NCBI GenBank assembly: GCA_022449455.1 | Contig: JAKUPL010000006.1 | Location: 62,001-126,000, forward strand | Direction: 5' to 3' | DNA: 64,000 nucleotides | DNA from: Alcanivorax sp. | GTDB lineage: Bacteria; Pseudomonadota; Gammaproteobacteria; Pseudomonadales; Alcanivoracaceae | In this document: piece after piece, positions 11,644 through 19,971 of the stretch | Numbering within the stretch: position 1 is the first letter of the stretch | Layout: each line of letters opens with the position of its first letter | Program-made: the position numbers and the translations under genes | The notes under the pieces: model-generated | What the model was told of the DNA's origin: nothing | Seen by the model: the letters and a program-made list of their open reading frames with translations, nothing else | The model's database searches: none

Positions 11644-12113
11644 CAAAGCGCCTTGAGCAGGGAGACCATTTCCAGCGCGGACAGGGCGGCCTCGGCCCCC
11701 TTGTTGCCGGCTTTGGTGCCGCTGCGCTCGATGGCCTGTTCGATGCTGTCCACGGTCAGCACGCCGAACGCCACCGGCACGCCGGAGTCGTTCTGGACCG
11801 CGGCCAGGCCCTTGGCCGCTTCACCGGCCACGTACTCGAAATGGGCGGTGCCGCCACGGATCACCGCGCCCAGCGCCACCACCGCGTCATAGTCGCGCTT
11901 GGCCAGCAGGTTCTTCACCGCCACCGGCAGTTCCCAGGCGCCGGGTACGCGGATGATCTCGATGTCGTCGCGGCTCACCCCATGGCGCACCAGAGCGTCC
12001 ACCGCGCCGGCCAGCAGGGCTTCCACCACGAAGCTGTTGAAACGGGTCACCACCAGGGCGTAACGGCCGCCCACATTGTTCAAAGTGCCTTCGAAGGTCT
12101 TGATGTCGTGCAT
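11643..12113 (-). CDS. ribH: 6,7-dimethyl-8-ribityllumazine synthase
   Basis: A 156-residue enzyme that condenses 5-amino-6-ribitylamino-uracil with 3,4-dihydroxy-2-butanone 4-phosphate, the penultimate step of riboflavin synthesis; members form capsid-like 60-mers or smaller rings. [16 protein letters not shown]-x-T-x-H-F (catalytic His in that stretch) and G-N-K-G-A-E-A-A are all present. It lies between ribB and nusB. Confidence 0.95.
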   Translation of the reverse strand: MHDIKTFEGTLNNVGGRYALVVTRFNSFVVEALLAGAVDALVRHGVSRDDIEIIRVPGAWELPVAVKNLLAKRDYDAVVALGAVIRGGTAHFEYVAGEAAKGLAAVQNDSGVPVAFGVLTVDSIEQAIERSGTKAGNKGAEAALSALEMVSLLKAL

Positions 12114-12160
12114 GTCGTGTTTCCTTTGTTGGCCCGCGCGGCGCGCGAGTGCCGTCTCTG

Positions 12161-13270
12161 TCAGCTGTCCGCTTCCACGTATTCGGTAATTTCCAGGCCG
12201 AAGCCGGAGAGCGCATTGAAGCGCATCGGCGAGCTGAGCAGGCGCATCTTGCGCACACCCAGCGCCTTGAGAATCTGCGAGCCGGTACCGATATTGCGGT
12301 AGGCCCGGGATTCGCCCTTGGCTTGCGGAGCGGTGCCTTCGAAGAAGGCGCGCAGCCGGTTGAGGCTGGGCTCGGAATCCTCGTCCTGGCCGAGGATGAT
12401 GACCACGCCGGCATCGGCGCCGGAAAGCGCCTCCAGCACCCGATGCATGTTCCAGCCGGTGCGCCCGTCCAGCTTGGCGCTCATCAAATCGCGCAGCGGG
12501 TCCACCTGATGCACCCGCACCACCACTTCCTTGTCCTCGCTGATCTCGCCTTTCACCAAGGCCACGTGCAGATGGCCGTCCACGGTGTCATTGAACGCCA
12601 CCAGACGGAACTGTCCGTACCAGGTATCCAGCGGATGCTCGGACACCTTTTCGATGGTCTGTTCGTTCAGTGCCCGATACTGAATCAGGTCGGCGATGGT
12701 GCCAATTTTAATGCCGTGTTCCTTGGCGAAGGTTTCCAGATCCGGGCGCCGTGCCATGGAACCGTCCTGGTTCATCACCTCGCAGATCACCCCGGCCGGC
12801 TCGCAACCGGCCATGGTGGCCAGGTCGCAGGCCGCTTCGGTGTGGCCGGCCCGGCGCAACACACCGCCCGGTTCGGCCATCAGCGGGAAGATGTGGCCGG
12901 GCTGAACGATATCCGACGGTTTCGCGTCCCGGGCCACGGCGGCCTGCACGGTGCGCGCCCGGTCGGCGGCGGAAATGCCGGTGGAAACGCCTTCCCGGGC
13001 TTCGATGGAGACCGTGAACTTGGTGCCGAAACCACTGCCGTTGGCACGCACCATCAGCGGCAGGTCAAGCTGCTCGCAGCGCTCCTTCGACATCGGCATG
13101 CAAATCAGACCGCAGGCGTAGCGGGCCATGAAATTGATCGCCTCCGGGGTGACGTGCTCGGCGGCCATCACCAGGTCGCCCTCGTTCTCCCGGTCCTCGT
13201 CGTCCATCAGGATCACCATCTTGCCCTGACGGATATCCTCGATCAGTTCTTCGATACTGTTCAGTTGCAT
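12161..13270 (-). CDS. ribB: 3,4-dihydroxy-2-butanone 4-phosphate synthase with degenerate GTP cyclohydrolase II domain
   Basis: A 369-residue two-domain protein. Residues 1-205 form RibB, with [10 protein letters not shown] in the Mg-binding loop and T-E-A-A-C-D-L-A later. Residues about 210-365 align with RibA, but the zinc-cysteine segment is replaced: V-R-V-H is followed by Q-V-D-P-L-R-D instead of the S-E-C-x-T-G-D-x-x-x-S-x-x-C-D-C pattern. The C-terminal half is therefore unlikely to hydrolyse GTP. This form is widespread in proteobacteria that have a separate ribA. I chose the ATG at 13270 over a TTG at 13294. No FMN riboswitch was recognised upstream. Confidence 0.93.
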   Translation of the reverse strand: MQLNSIEELIEDIRQGKMVILMDDEDRENEGDLVMAAEHVTPEAINFMARYACGLICMPMSKERCEQLDLPLMVRANGSGFGTKFTVSIEAREGVSTGISAADRARTVQAAVARDAKPSDIVQPGHIFPLMAEPGGVLRRAGHTEAACDLATMAGCEPAGVICEVMNQDGSMARRPDLETFAKEHGIKIGTIADLIQYRALNEQTIEKVSEHPLDTWYGQFRLVAFNDTVDGHLHVALVKGEISEDKEVVVRVHQVDPLRDLMSAKLDGRTGWNMHRVLEALSGADAGVVIILGQDEDSEPSLNRLRAFFEGTAPQAKGESRAYRNIGTGSQILKALGVRKMRLLSSPMRFNALSGFGLEITEYVEADS

Positions 13271-13301
13271 GTGACTGCCTTTATCCGCGTCCAACCGCCG
13301 G

Positions 13302-13970
13302 TCAGACGCCGTTCAGAAAACCGTGCTCGGCCAGAAACGCCATGGAAATGCCCTGGGAGCCGGCCTGGGCGGCGCGCTCGCCGAGCAGCAACCGCTCCAG
13401 ATAGCGCGCAATAATATCAACTTCCAGATTCACTGGCGTCCCCACCGCCCAATCCTGGATGGTGGTGACCTGCTGGGTGTGGGGAATGATGTTCAGGGAG
13501 AACACCGCGCCGTCCACGCTGTTCACCGTCAGGCTGATGCCGTCCACGGTGATCGAGCCCTTCTGGGCGATATAACGGGCCAGTTCCGCCGGTGCCTCGA
13601 TGTCGATGCGCACCGAGCGCGCGTCCGGGGTCAGGGATCTGACCGTACCGAGCCCGTCCACGTGGCCGCTGACCAGGTGGCCGCCCATGCGGGTGGACGG
13701 CGTCATCGCCTTCTCCAGGTTCACCCGGCTGCCGGCCTTGAGCTGTTTCAGGGAGGTCAGCGACAGGGTCTCACCGGACACATCGGCGCTGAAGGTGTCG
13801 CCGCCGCTCAAGGCGGTGACCGTCAGACAGACGCCGTTGACGGCGATGGAATCGCCCAGCTTGACGTCGCCGAAGTCCAGGTCCGCGCTTTGAATGCGCA
13901 AGGTCACGTCGCCGTTGTCGGGCACCAGCGCCACGATGTGGCCTTGGGCCTCAATGATGCCTGTGAACAT
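13302..13970 (-). CDS. ribE: Riboflavin synthase, alpha subunit
   Basis: A 222-residue protein made of two tandem lumazine-binding domains. The first starts M-F-T-G-I-I-E and has N-G-V-C-L-T-V; the second has G-H-V-D-G and D-G-I-S-L-T-V near residues 100-155. Two lumazine molecules dismutate to riboflavin at domain interfaces of the trimer. First gene of the riboflavin operon; the ATG at 13970 fits the invariant N-terminus. The 220 bases to the divergent MarR gene must hold both promoters. Confidence 0.95.
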   Translation of the reverse strand: MFTGIIEAQGHIVALVPDNGDVTLRIQSADLDFGDVKLGDSIAVNGVCLTVTALSGGDTFSADVSGETLSLTSLKQLKAGSRVNLEKAMTPSTRMGGHLVSGHVDGLGTVRSLTPDARSVRIDIEAPAELARYIAQKGSITVDGISLTVNSVDGAVFSLNIIPHTQQVTTIQDWAVGTPVNLEVDIIARYLERLLLGERAAQAGSQGISMAFLAEHGFLNGV

Positions 13971-14190
13971 GGTCAGCCGCTCCTGCGAAAGCGTGCGGGG
14001 GAGAAAGGGGCGCCTATGATAAACGTCCCGGGGCGGCGGGCCAAATGGGCGATCACGGCGGCGCCCGGGCCGGCGGTTCGACGGCGGATTGAAAAATAGG
14101 CAATATTTGCAAGCCCAGAGACTTGGCGGTCCGCCTGACCGCCCCTGCCGGCGTATCCGCCGGCCACGATCATCGGAGGAAATCCGGGTA

Positions 14191-14694
14191 ATGAAGAAGC
14201 AAGACAGCGCACCCATGAATCCGTTGCCACTGGATTCGGAAACCATGCCGCTTTGGAGCCGGGCCGGTTTTCTGATCCGTCGGCTCAATCAGATCCACTA
14301 CGCCATGTTCCTCAGCGAATGCGAGGAATTCGACCTCACCCCGGTGCAATACGGCGTGCTCACGGAGCTGCGCGAGCATCCGGATATCGACCAGATCTCC
14401 CTGGCCCAGGAAGTAGGCATCGACCGCAGCAACGCCGCCGACATTCTGCGTCGCCTGGAGAAGCGCGGCCTGGTCAGTCGTCACCCCAGCCAGCGGGACC
14501 GCCGCATGAAGCTCAGCCGCCTCACCGAGGAAGGCGAGCGCATTACGCAGCGGATGTACGACAGTATGCGCCGCGCCCAGGACAAGCTGCTGGCACCGCT
14601 GCCGCCGGAAGACCAGAACGCCTTCATCATGATGCTGATGCGTCTGGTGAGCGCCAACAACCACCTGGGCCGCGCCGTGTTTCATCCCACCTGA
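14191..14694 (+). CDS. MarR-family regulator, probable PicR-type repressor of the downstream catabolic island
   Basis: A 167-residue winged-helix regulator. The core spans about residues 40-130: V-Q-Y-G-V-L-T-E-L, then D-R-S-N-A-A-D-I-L-R-R-L-E as recognition helix and D-R-R-M-K-L-S-R-L-T as the wing. The ATG at 14191 has GGAGG upstream. It immediately precedes the deformylase operon, and four TCAG-N4-CTNN sites lie before the island's transcription units. That is the site I recall for PicR, the MarR repressor of picolinate genes in Alcaligenes faecalis. Derepression by picolinate-type ligands is inferred, not shown. Confidence 0.8.
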   Translation: MKKQDSAPMNPLPLDSETMPLWSRAGFLIRRLNQIHYAMFLSECEEFDLTPVQYGVLTELREHPDIDQISLAQEVGIDRSNAADILRRLEKRGLVSRHPSQRDRRMKLSRLTEEGERITQRMYDSMRRAQDKLLAPLPPEDQNAFIMMLMRLVSANNHLGRAVFHPT

Positions 14695-14723
14695 TCCACG
14701 CCGCCTCGTTTTGCCCTTTGGCC

Positions 14724-14753
14724 TTGTCATTTGGGAAGCACACTGACTATTAA
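14724..14753 (+). promoter_or_regulatory. Candidate sigma-70 promoter P1 of the deformylase operon
   Basis: TTGTCA (14724-14729), an 18-base spacer and TATTAA (14748-14753). The MarR-type operator 14735-14746 lies inside the spacer, an arrangement suited to repression. Confidence 0.5.
14735..14746 (-). promoter_or_regulatory. MarR/PicR-type operator O1 (TCAG-N4-CTNN)
   Basis: Read on the minus strand it is TCAG-TGTG-CTTC. It shares GGAAGC-A-x-ACTGA with O2 and the ACTGACTATTAA run with the site at 18305. Confidence 0.65.
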
Positions 14754-14833
14754 TCCAGGAGAAAAGCCCAGTCACCACAAATAAACCTATTAAATACATG
14801 AACTTATAGAAAAAAAGGTCGAAGGCCGCTTCC

Positions 14834-14863
14834 TTGAAATTAGGAAGCATACTGATATATATT
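14834..14863 (+). promoter_or_regulatory. Candidate promoter P2 with operator O2 in its spacer
   Basis: TTGAAA (14834-14839) and TATATT (14858-14863) are 18 bases apart. The minus-strand site TCAG-TATG-CTTC at 14844-14855 lies between them. P2 ends about 33 bases before the deformylase start. Confidence 0.55.
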
Positions 14864-14895
14864 GCGAGAAATCGCAGAATGATCAGGAGCAGCCC

Positions 14896-15714
14896 ATGAC
14901 CGGCACCACTTTTCTGTACGGGCGCCACGTCCACGCCAACGGGATCCGCCAGCACGTGCTGCGTTACGGCGGCCAGGGCCCGACCCTGCTGCTGGTGCCC
15001 GGCATCACCAGCCCGGCGGTGACCTGGGGCTTCGTGGCGGAACGGCTCGGCCGGCACTTCGACACCTGGGTGCTGGACGTGCGCGGCCGTGGTCTGTCGG
15101 AGAGCGGCGAGCATCTGGACTACGGCCTGGATGCCTGCGCCGACGACGTGCTCGCCCTGATCGCCGCCCTGGATATGCACGAAGTGATCCTGGTCGGTCA
15201 CTCCATGGGCGGCCGCCACGGTATCCGCGCCGTGAAACGGGGCGGCGCCGACGGCCGCATCGCCCATCTGATCATGGTGGACCCGCCAGTCTCCGGCCCT
15301 GGCCGTCGGGCCTACCCCAGCGCCTGGCCCTGGTACGAGGATTCCATTCGCGAATGCCAGCAGGGCATCGACGCGGAGCGCATGCGCCACTATTGCGCCA
15401 CCTGGAGCGAAGAGCAGCTGAGCCTGCGCGCCGAATGGCTGCACACCTGCGACCTGCGCGCCATCCGCGCCAGCTACGACGGCTTTCACCAGGACGACGT
15501 GCACGCCGATCTGCCGGCCCTGACCGGCATCCGCACCGGCCTGATGGTGGCCGGCCGCGGCGACGTGATCCTGCCCGAGGACGAAGCGGAGTTGCGCGAG
15601 CAACTGCCGGATTTGCGCATCAGCCGCACTCCGGACGCCGGGCACATGATTCCCTGGGACGATCTGGAAGGTTTCTTCCGCGCCCTCTCCGACTTGCTCG
15701 ATCAGCCGCTTTGA
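14896..15714 (+). CDS. nicD: Alpha/beta hydrolase, probable N-formylmaleamate deformylase
   Basis: A 272-residue cytosolic hydrolase expected to remove formate from N-formylmaleamate, giving maleamate. The nucleophile elbow G-H-S-M-G-G puts Ser103 in place, with Asp129 and His250 (D-A-G-H) as probable triad partners, close to the spacing in NicD of Pseudomonas putida. AGGAG precedes the ATG by about 6 bases. It starts an operon with maleate isomerase, maleamate amidase and a decarboxylase, which is the main reason for this specific substrate. On sequence alone, other small esters or amides remain possible. Confidence 0.75.
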   Translation: MTGTTFLYGRHVHANGIRQHVLRYGGQGPTLLLVPGITSPAVTWGFVAERLGRHFDTWVLDVRGRGLSESGEHLDYGLDACADDVLALIAALDMHEVILVGHSMGGRHGIRAVKRGGADGRIAHLIMVDPPVSGPGRRAYPSAWPWYEDSIRECQQGIDAERMRHYCATWSEEQLSLRAEWLHTCDLRAIRASYDGFHQDDVHADLPALTGIRTGLMVAGRGDVILPEDEAELREQLPDLRISRTPDAGHMIPWDDLEGFFRALSDLLDQPL

Positions 15715-15756
15715 CCGCCCCGGTAAACGGCCTCGTATAAGAAAAGGACCCACGCC

Positions 15757-16530
15757 ATGACCACCTATCGCATCGGACAGATCGTCCCCAGTTCCAACAC
15801 CACCATGGAAACGGAAATCCCCGCCATGCTGCGCGCCCGGGAAAGCCGCTTTCCGGAACGCTTCACTTTCCACTCCAGCCGCATGCGCATGCACAAGGTG
15901 ACGCCGGAGGAACTGAAAGCCATGAATGCCCAGGGCGCGCGCTGCGCCGCCGAGCTGGCCGACGCGCGGGTGGACGTGATGAGCACCGCCTGCCTGGTGG
16001 CGATCATGGCGCAGGGACTGGGCTACCACCGCCAGACCGAGGAAGAGCTGCGCCAGGCGGCCCGGGAAAACCACTGCGAGGCGCCGGTGATGACCTCCGC
16101 CGGCGCGCTGGTCGAAGGGCTGCACATTCTGGGAGCGAAGAAAGTGGCGCTGCTGGCGCCTTACATGAAACCGCTCACCGAAAAGGTAGTCGCCTACATC
16201 GAGCATGAAGGCGTGCAGGTCACTGATTGGCGCTGTTTTGAAATCCCCGACAACCTGGAAGTAGGCCGCCGCGACCCGCTTAAACTGATCGAGGACGTGG
16301 CCGACCTGAAGACCAGTGGCGTGGACGCGGTGGTGCTGTCCGCCTGCGTGCAGATGCCGTCACTGCCGGCGATACAGACCGTGGAGGACGCGCTCGGTAT
16401 TCCGGTGGTGTCCACCGCCGTGTGCACCGTGCGCGGCATGCTCGACCGGCTTGGCCTGGAGCCGGTGGTGCCCGGTGCCGGCGCGCTGCTCAGCGGTCGT
16501 TACCCGACCCCGGAGGCAAAGTCGCCATGA
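15757..16530 (+). CDS. nicE: Maleate cis-trans isomerase
   Basis: A 257-residue Asp/Glu-racemase-fold enzyme that converts maleate to fumarate for the TCA cycle. The N-terminus R-I-G-Q-I-V-P-S-S-N-T-T-M-E-T-E and F-H-S-S-R-M-R-M are diagnostic for maleate isomerases of nicotinate degraders. The two catalytic cysteines are Cys79 (S-T-A-C-L-V) and Cys197 (L-S-A-C-V-Q-M-P-S). Its stop overlaps the next start by ATGA, so translation is coupled to the amidase. Confidence 0.9.
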   Translation: MTTYRIGQIVPSSNTTMETEIPAMLRARESRFPERFTFHSSRMRMHKVTPEELKAMNAQGARCAAELADARVDVMSTACLVAIMAQGLGYHRQTEEELRQAARENHCEAPVMTSAGALVEGLHILGAKKVALLAPYMKPLTEKVVAYIEHEGVQVTDWRCFEIPDNLEVGRRDPLKLIEDVADLKTSGVDAVVLSACVQMPSLPAIQTVEDALGIPVVSTAVCTVRGMLDRLGLEPVVPGAGALLSGRYPTPEAKSP

Positions 16531-17165
16531 GCACCGCCAGCGACAACTACGCCGGCGTCTGGGACACGCGCATCGGTTTCGGCCAGCGCCCGGCGCTCAT
16601 CAGCATCGATTTTATGAAAGCCTACACCAGCGACGGCGCCGACCTGTACGCGCCCGGCGTGGTGGCCGCCCTGCCCCACGCCGCCCGCGCCCTGGCCGCC
16701 GCCCGCGACGCCGGCGTGCCGGTGATTCACACCAACATCCGCTATCAGCCCGGCCGGTTTCTGGACGGCGGCGTCTGGGTAAAAAAAGCGCCGGTGATGA
16801 AAGCCATGGTGGACGGCAACCCGCTGGCGGAATTCTGCGATGAAGTGCGCCCCCTCGACGACGAGCTGGTGATCACCAAGCAATACGCCAGCGCCTTCTT
16901 CGGCACCTCCCTGGCCGCCACTCTCACCGCCCTCGGAGTCGACACCCTGGTGCTGGTGGGTTGTTCCACCAGCGGCTGCATTCGCGCCTCGGCGGTGGAC
17001 GGCCTGCAGCACGGCTTCCGCGTGATGGTATTGCGCGACGGCGTCGGCGATCGGCACCCGGCGCCCCACGAGGCCAATCTGTTCGACATCAACGGCAAGT
17101 ACGGCGACGTGATCGACACCGCCGACTTCCTCGATCATCTCAAGCAAGCGGGAACGACCTCATGA
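16527..17165 (+). CDS. nicF: Maleamate amidohydrolase (isochorismatase-like)
   Basis: A 212-residue cysteine hydrolase of the isochorismatase superfamily, expected to convert maleamate to maleate and ammonia. The triad appears as Asp28 (I-S-I-D-F), Lys118 (V-I-T-K-Q-Y) and Cys151 (C-S-T-S-G-C). N-carbamoylsarcosine amidase is the close alternative, but the position between maleate isomerase and the deformylase operon favours maleamate. Both ends overlap neighbours by the 4-base ATGA. Confidence 0.85.
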   Translation: MSTASDNYAGVWDTRIGFGQRPALISIDFMKAYTSDGADLYAPGVVAALPHAARALAAARDAGVPVIHTNIRYQPGRFLDGGVWVKKAPVMKAMVDGNPLAEFCDEVRPLDDELVITKQYASAFFGTSLAATLTALGVDTLVLVGCSTSGCIRASAVDGLQHGFRVMVLRDGVGDRHPAPHEANLFDINGKYGDVIDTADFLDHLKQAGTTS

Positions 17166-18124
17166 CCACGATCAAGAAAATCGCCCTGGAAGAACATTTC
17201 ATGGCGCCGGGCTTTCAGGAATACACCGCCATGTTCTTCGATAAGATCGAATCGGCGGATCAGCAAGACCTGGCCGCCCGGCTCGACGACTTCGACCAGC
17301 TGCGCCTGGAAGAAATGGATCGCCACGGCATCGAAACCGTGGTGCTGTCCCAGTCCGGCCCGAGCGTGCAGGCGGAAGCCGATACCCAACGGGCGATTCG
17401 TCGTGCCCGGGAAAACAACGACTATCTGGCTGATCGCATCGCCCCCCACGGCGACCGCTACGCCGGCTTCGCCACCCTGGCCATGCAGGACCCGGCCGCC
17501 GCCGCCGATGAACTGGAATACGCGGTGCGCGAGCTGGGCTTCAAGGGGTCACTGGTGAACGGCCACACCAATGGCGTCTATTACGACGACCCGGCCTACG
17601 ACGCCTTCTGGGAACGCATGCAGGACCTGGACGTGCCCCTGTATCTGCACCCGATCAATCCCTGGAAGGAACTGGATTCCATGCGCGGCCACCCGGAACT
17701 GGCCGGCGCCGTGTGGGGCTGGGGCGTGGAAACCGGCACCCATGCTCTGCGGCTGCTGTTCGGCGGCGTCTTTGACCGCTTCCCGAACCTGAAAATCATC
17801 CTTGGCCATATGGGCGAGGGTCTGCCGTTCATGCGCTGGCGCTTCGACAGCCGTTTCCCGGTGTACGCCCAGGGCGTGACCCTGGAGCGGGCGCCGTCCG
17901 AGTATTTCGGCCGCAATATCGTGATCACCACCTCCGGCGTGTGCTCGGCGCCGACCCTGATGGCGGCCATCGGTGAAATGGGCGAGGACGGCGTGCTGTT
18001 CTCCGTGGACTACCCCTACGAATCCACGGAACTGGCCACCCGTTTTATCGACGACGCGCCGATGAGCGACGAAGTGCGCGCCAAGGTGTGCCGCGACAAC
18101 GCCAAGCGGCTTCTGAAACTTTAA
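17162..18124 (+). CDS. picC: Amidohydrolase-family decarboxylase, probable 3,6-dihydroxypicolinate decarboxylase
   Basis: A 320-residue metal-dependent TIM-barrel decarboxylase of the ACMSD/gamma-resorcylate group. It shows I-A-L-E-E-H-F at the start, His163 in Y-L-H-P and His216 in L-G-H-M-G-E-G-L-P, and a C-terminal D-Y-P-Y-E metal/substrate region. These His numbers match those I remember as essential in PicC of Alcaligenes faecalis. In this operon the reaction would be 3,6-dihydroxypicolinate to 2,5-dihydroxypyridine plus CO2. Gamma-resorcylate or 2,3-dihydroxybenzoate decarboxylase are alternatives from sequence alone; the neighbours argue for a pyridine ring. Last gene of the operon, in ATGA overlap with nicF. 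Confidence 0.72.
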   Translation: MTTIKKIALEEHFMAPGFQEYTAMFFDKIESADQQDLAARLDDFDQLRLEEMDRHGIETVVLSQSGPSVQAEADTQRAIRRARENNDYLADRIAPHGDRYAGFATLAMQDPAAAADELEYAVRELGFKGSLVNGHTNGVYYDDPAYDAFWERMQDLDVPLYLHPINPWKELDSMRGHPELAGAVWGWGVETGTHALRLLFGGVFDRFPNLKIILGHMGEGLPFMRWRFDSRFPVYAQGVTLERAPSEYFGRNIVITTSGVCSAPTLMAAIGEMGEDGVLFSVDYPYESTELATRFIDDAPMSDEVRAKVCRDNAKRLLKL

Positions 18125-18304
18125 GCGCAGCCGGGCTGCCGGCACCGCAAAAAGGCGGAAAACCGACCCGCCATATGATTCAAACCGGTGCAATAGCACC
18201 AATAAAGTGCTCTAGTATACAAAAAAGTCGGATATCGGCGGCCCTGGGGGTGGCACAACAATTGCTCTTAACTTTTCTTGGAGCAGTCAGCCTCCGCCAA
18301 TAGG

Positions 18305-18316
18305 TCAGCATACTGA
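18305..18316 (+). promoter_or_regulatory. MarR/PicR-type operator O3 before the TRAP transporter genes
   Basis: TCAG-CATA-CTGA has fully complementary 4-base arms, the best palindrome of the four sites. TATTAA (18318-18323) follows directly, as at O1, but no good -35 box is visible. It lies 82 bases before the transporter start, in a 274-base gap. Confidence 0.7.
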
Positions 18317-18398
18317 CTATTAACAAATGGCGTTCAGGGATGAACCGGAGTCCGACCGCGGACTCCGCCCGAATCGCACTCTGTACAGGTACTGAAAA

Positions 18399-19412
18399 AT
18401 GAAAGCATACGCAGCCATACGCCACGCCCTTCTGCTCGCCACCACCCTGGCTCTCACTCTGCCAGGTCTCGGCCACGCCGCCGCCCGCGTCGGCCACGTG
18501 GAAGCCTCTGGCCAGCCCCTGGACCAGGTGCTTAAACTGAGCGCCAAGCAGATCGCCGAGCGCACCGACGGACGGGTGGAATTCTCCGTGTTCCCCTCCT
18601 CCCAGCTCGGCAACGCCCGCGCCATGACCGAGGCGGTTCAACTGGGCATGCAGGACGCCGTGGTGGTGCCCGCCGCGTTCATCGGCGGCTTCAACCCGCT
18701 GGTGTCGATCCTCGACATCCCCTACCTGATCCCCACCAGCGACGACCAGGCCAACGCCCTGCGCAAGAGCGACTTCGGCCGCGCCCTGCTGGACTCCTTC
18801 AAGGAAAAAGGCTTCGAGGCGGTGGCTCTGTGGCCCGGCGGCTTCAAGCACTTCACCTCCAACAAGAAGCTGGAAGGCATCGACGATTTCAAGGGTCAGA
18901 AATTCCGCATCATGGATTCCCGTGTGCTGCGCGCCCAGTTTGAAGCGGTGGGTGCCCAGGCCATGCCGATTCCGTTCGGTGATGTGTACACCTCCCTGCA
19001 AACCGGCGTGGTGGACGGCCAGGAAAATCCGCTCGATTCCATCGCCCGCATGAAATTCCACGAGGTGCAGAAGTACCTGCTGCTGTCCGCCCACGGCGTG
19101 GTGGAGAACGTGGTGCTGTTCAGCCCGACCTTCTGGGCCGGCCTGTCCGACGAGGACAAGAAAACCGTGCGCCAGGTGTTCGTCGATAACGCCCTGGAAC
19201 TGGCCAAGGTCAAAGGCGAGAACCAGAAGCAGGCCCTGGAAGAGATCAAAGCCGCCGGCCTCACCATCAACGAGCTGGACGACGCCGAACAGCAGGCGCT
19301 GCGTGAAAAAATGTACCCCGCCGCCCGCGATACCTTCCTGGATCAGGCCGACGACAAAGGCCAGACGCTGATCGACCTGTACGAAACCACGTACAGCGAC
19401 ATCACTGAATAA
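18399..19412 (+). CDS. TRAP transporter substrate-binding protein (DctP type)
   Basis: A 337-residue periplasmic protein. A signal peptide covers about residues 1-27 (basic start, hydrophobic stretch, cleavage near G-H-A). The DctP fold is shown by Q-L-G-N-A-R-A-M-T-E-A-V, P-Y-L-I-P, and the conserved Arg region F-R-I-M-D-S followed by P-I-P-F-G-D-V-Y-T-S-L-Q-T-G-V-V-D-G-Q-E-N-P. It binds an organic acid and delivers it to the DctQM permease encoded next. With an island operator upstream, the ligand is probably the pyridine carboxylate or a related acid; that is inference. Confidence 0.92.
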   Translation: MKAYAAIRHALLLATTLALTLPGLGHAAARVGHVEASGQPLDQVLKLSAKQIAERTDGRVEFSVFPSSQLGNARAMTEAVQLGMQDAVVVPAAFIGGFNPLVSILDIPYLIPTSDDQANALRKSDFGRALLDSFKEKGFEAVALWPGGFKHFTSNKKLEGIDDFKGQKFRIMDSRVLRAQFEAVGAQAMPIPFGDVYTSLQTGVVDGQENPLDSIARMKFHEVQKYLLLSAHGVVENVVLFSPTFWAGLSDEDKKTVRQVFVDNALELAKVKGENQKQALEEIKAAGLTINELDDAEQQALREKMYPAARDTFLDQADDKGQTLIDLYETTYSDITE

Positions 19413-19434
19413 CGGCGCGCTGGAGCGGGACGAT

Positions 19435-19947
19435 GTGGACAAAATAATGTGGACGAAACTCTGGAGCGCCCTGGCCGGCGTGGAGCGCGTGTTGCTGGTG
19501 TGTCTGATGCTGGCCCTGCCAATTCTTTACGGCATCAACGTACTGCTGCACAACCTGGCCCCCGGCCTGGCCCGGCACCTGGACGGCGTGGATGAGCTGT
19601 CGCGGTTCATCCTGGTGTGGCTGGTGTGCGTCAGCCTCGGCTACACCATGGACAAAGGCCGCCATGTGTCCATGAACCTGCTGCAGCGCTTTATCGGCGC
19701 CTCGCTACTGGTCTGGATACAGCGCGTTCTGGACCTGATCGGCGCGCTGTTCTGCACCTATATGACCGTGCTCGGCTGGCAGTTCCTGCAGCGCATCATC
19801 GCCACCGGCCAGATCAGCAACACCCTGGACGTGTCCATGGGCTGGCTGTACGCCGCCCTGCCCCTGGGCATGGTGCTGCTGACGCTGCGCTATGTGCGCT
19901 ACGTTCTGTTCCCCACGCACCGGCCGGCGCTCGACAGCACCGACTGA
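19435..19947 (+). CDS. TRAP transporter small permease (DctQ type)
   Basis: A 170-residue membrane protein with four hydrophobic segments and the D-E-L-S-R-F-I-L-V-W-L pattern typical of DctQ. I favour the GTG at 19435 because GGAG sits 9 bases upstream; an ATG at 19447 is possible but has no ribosome site. It lies between DctP and DctM and completes the tripartite system. Confidence 0.88.
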   Translation: MDKIMWTKLWSALAGVERVLLVCLMLALPILYGINVLLHNLAPGLARHLDGVDELSRFILVWLVCVSLGYTMDKGRHVSMNLLQRFIGASLLVWIQRVLDLIGALFCTYMTVLGWQFLQRIIATGQISNTLDVSMGWLYAALPLGMVLLTLRYVRYVLFPTHRPALDSTD

Positions 19948-19971
19948 CGCCCGACGGCCAAGGATTCCTTC

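Noticed and set aside
13971-14190. FMN riboswitch before the riboflavin operon
   Set aside because: The 220-base gap shows no RFN-element conserved segments that I can recognise, and ribE rather than a solitary ribB follows.
14896-18124. A complete nicotinate (nic) degradation operon
   Set aside because: The lower enzymes match, but the 2,5-dihydroxypyridine dioxygenase, 6-hydroxynicotinate monooxygenase and nicotinate hydroxylase are absent, while an ACMSD-type decarboxylase and a Rieske hydroxylase are present. A picolinate-type route fits better.
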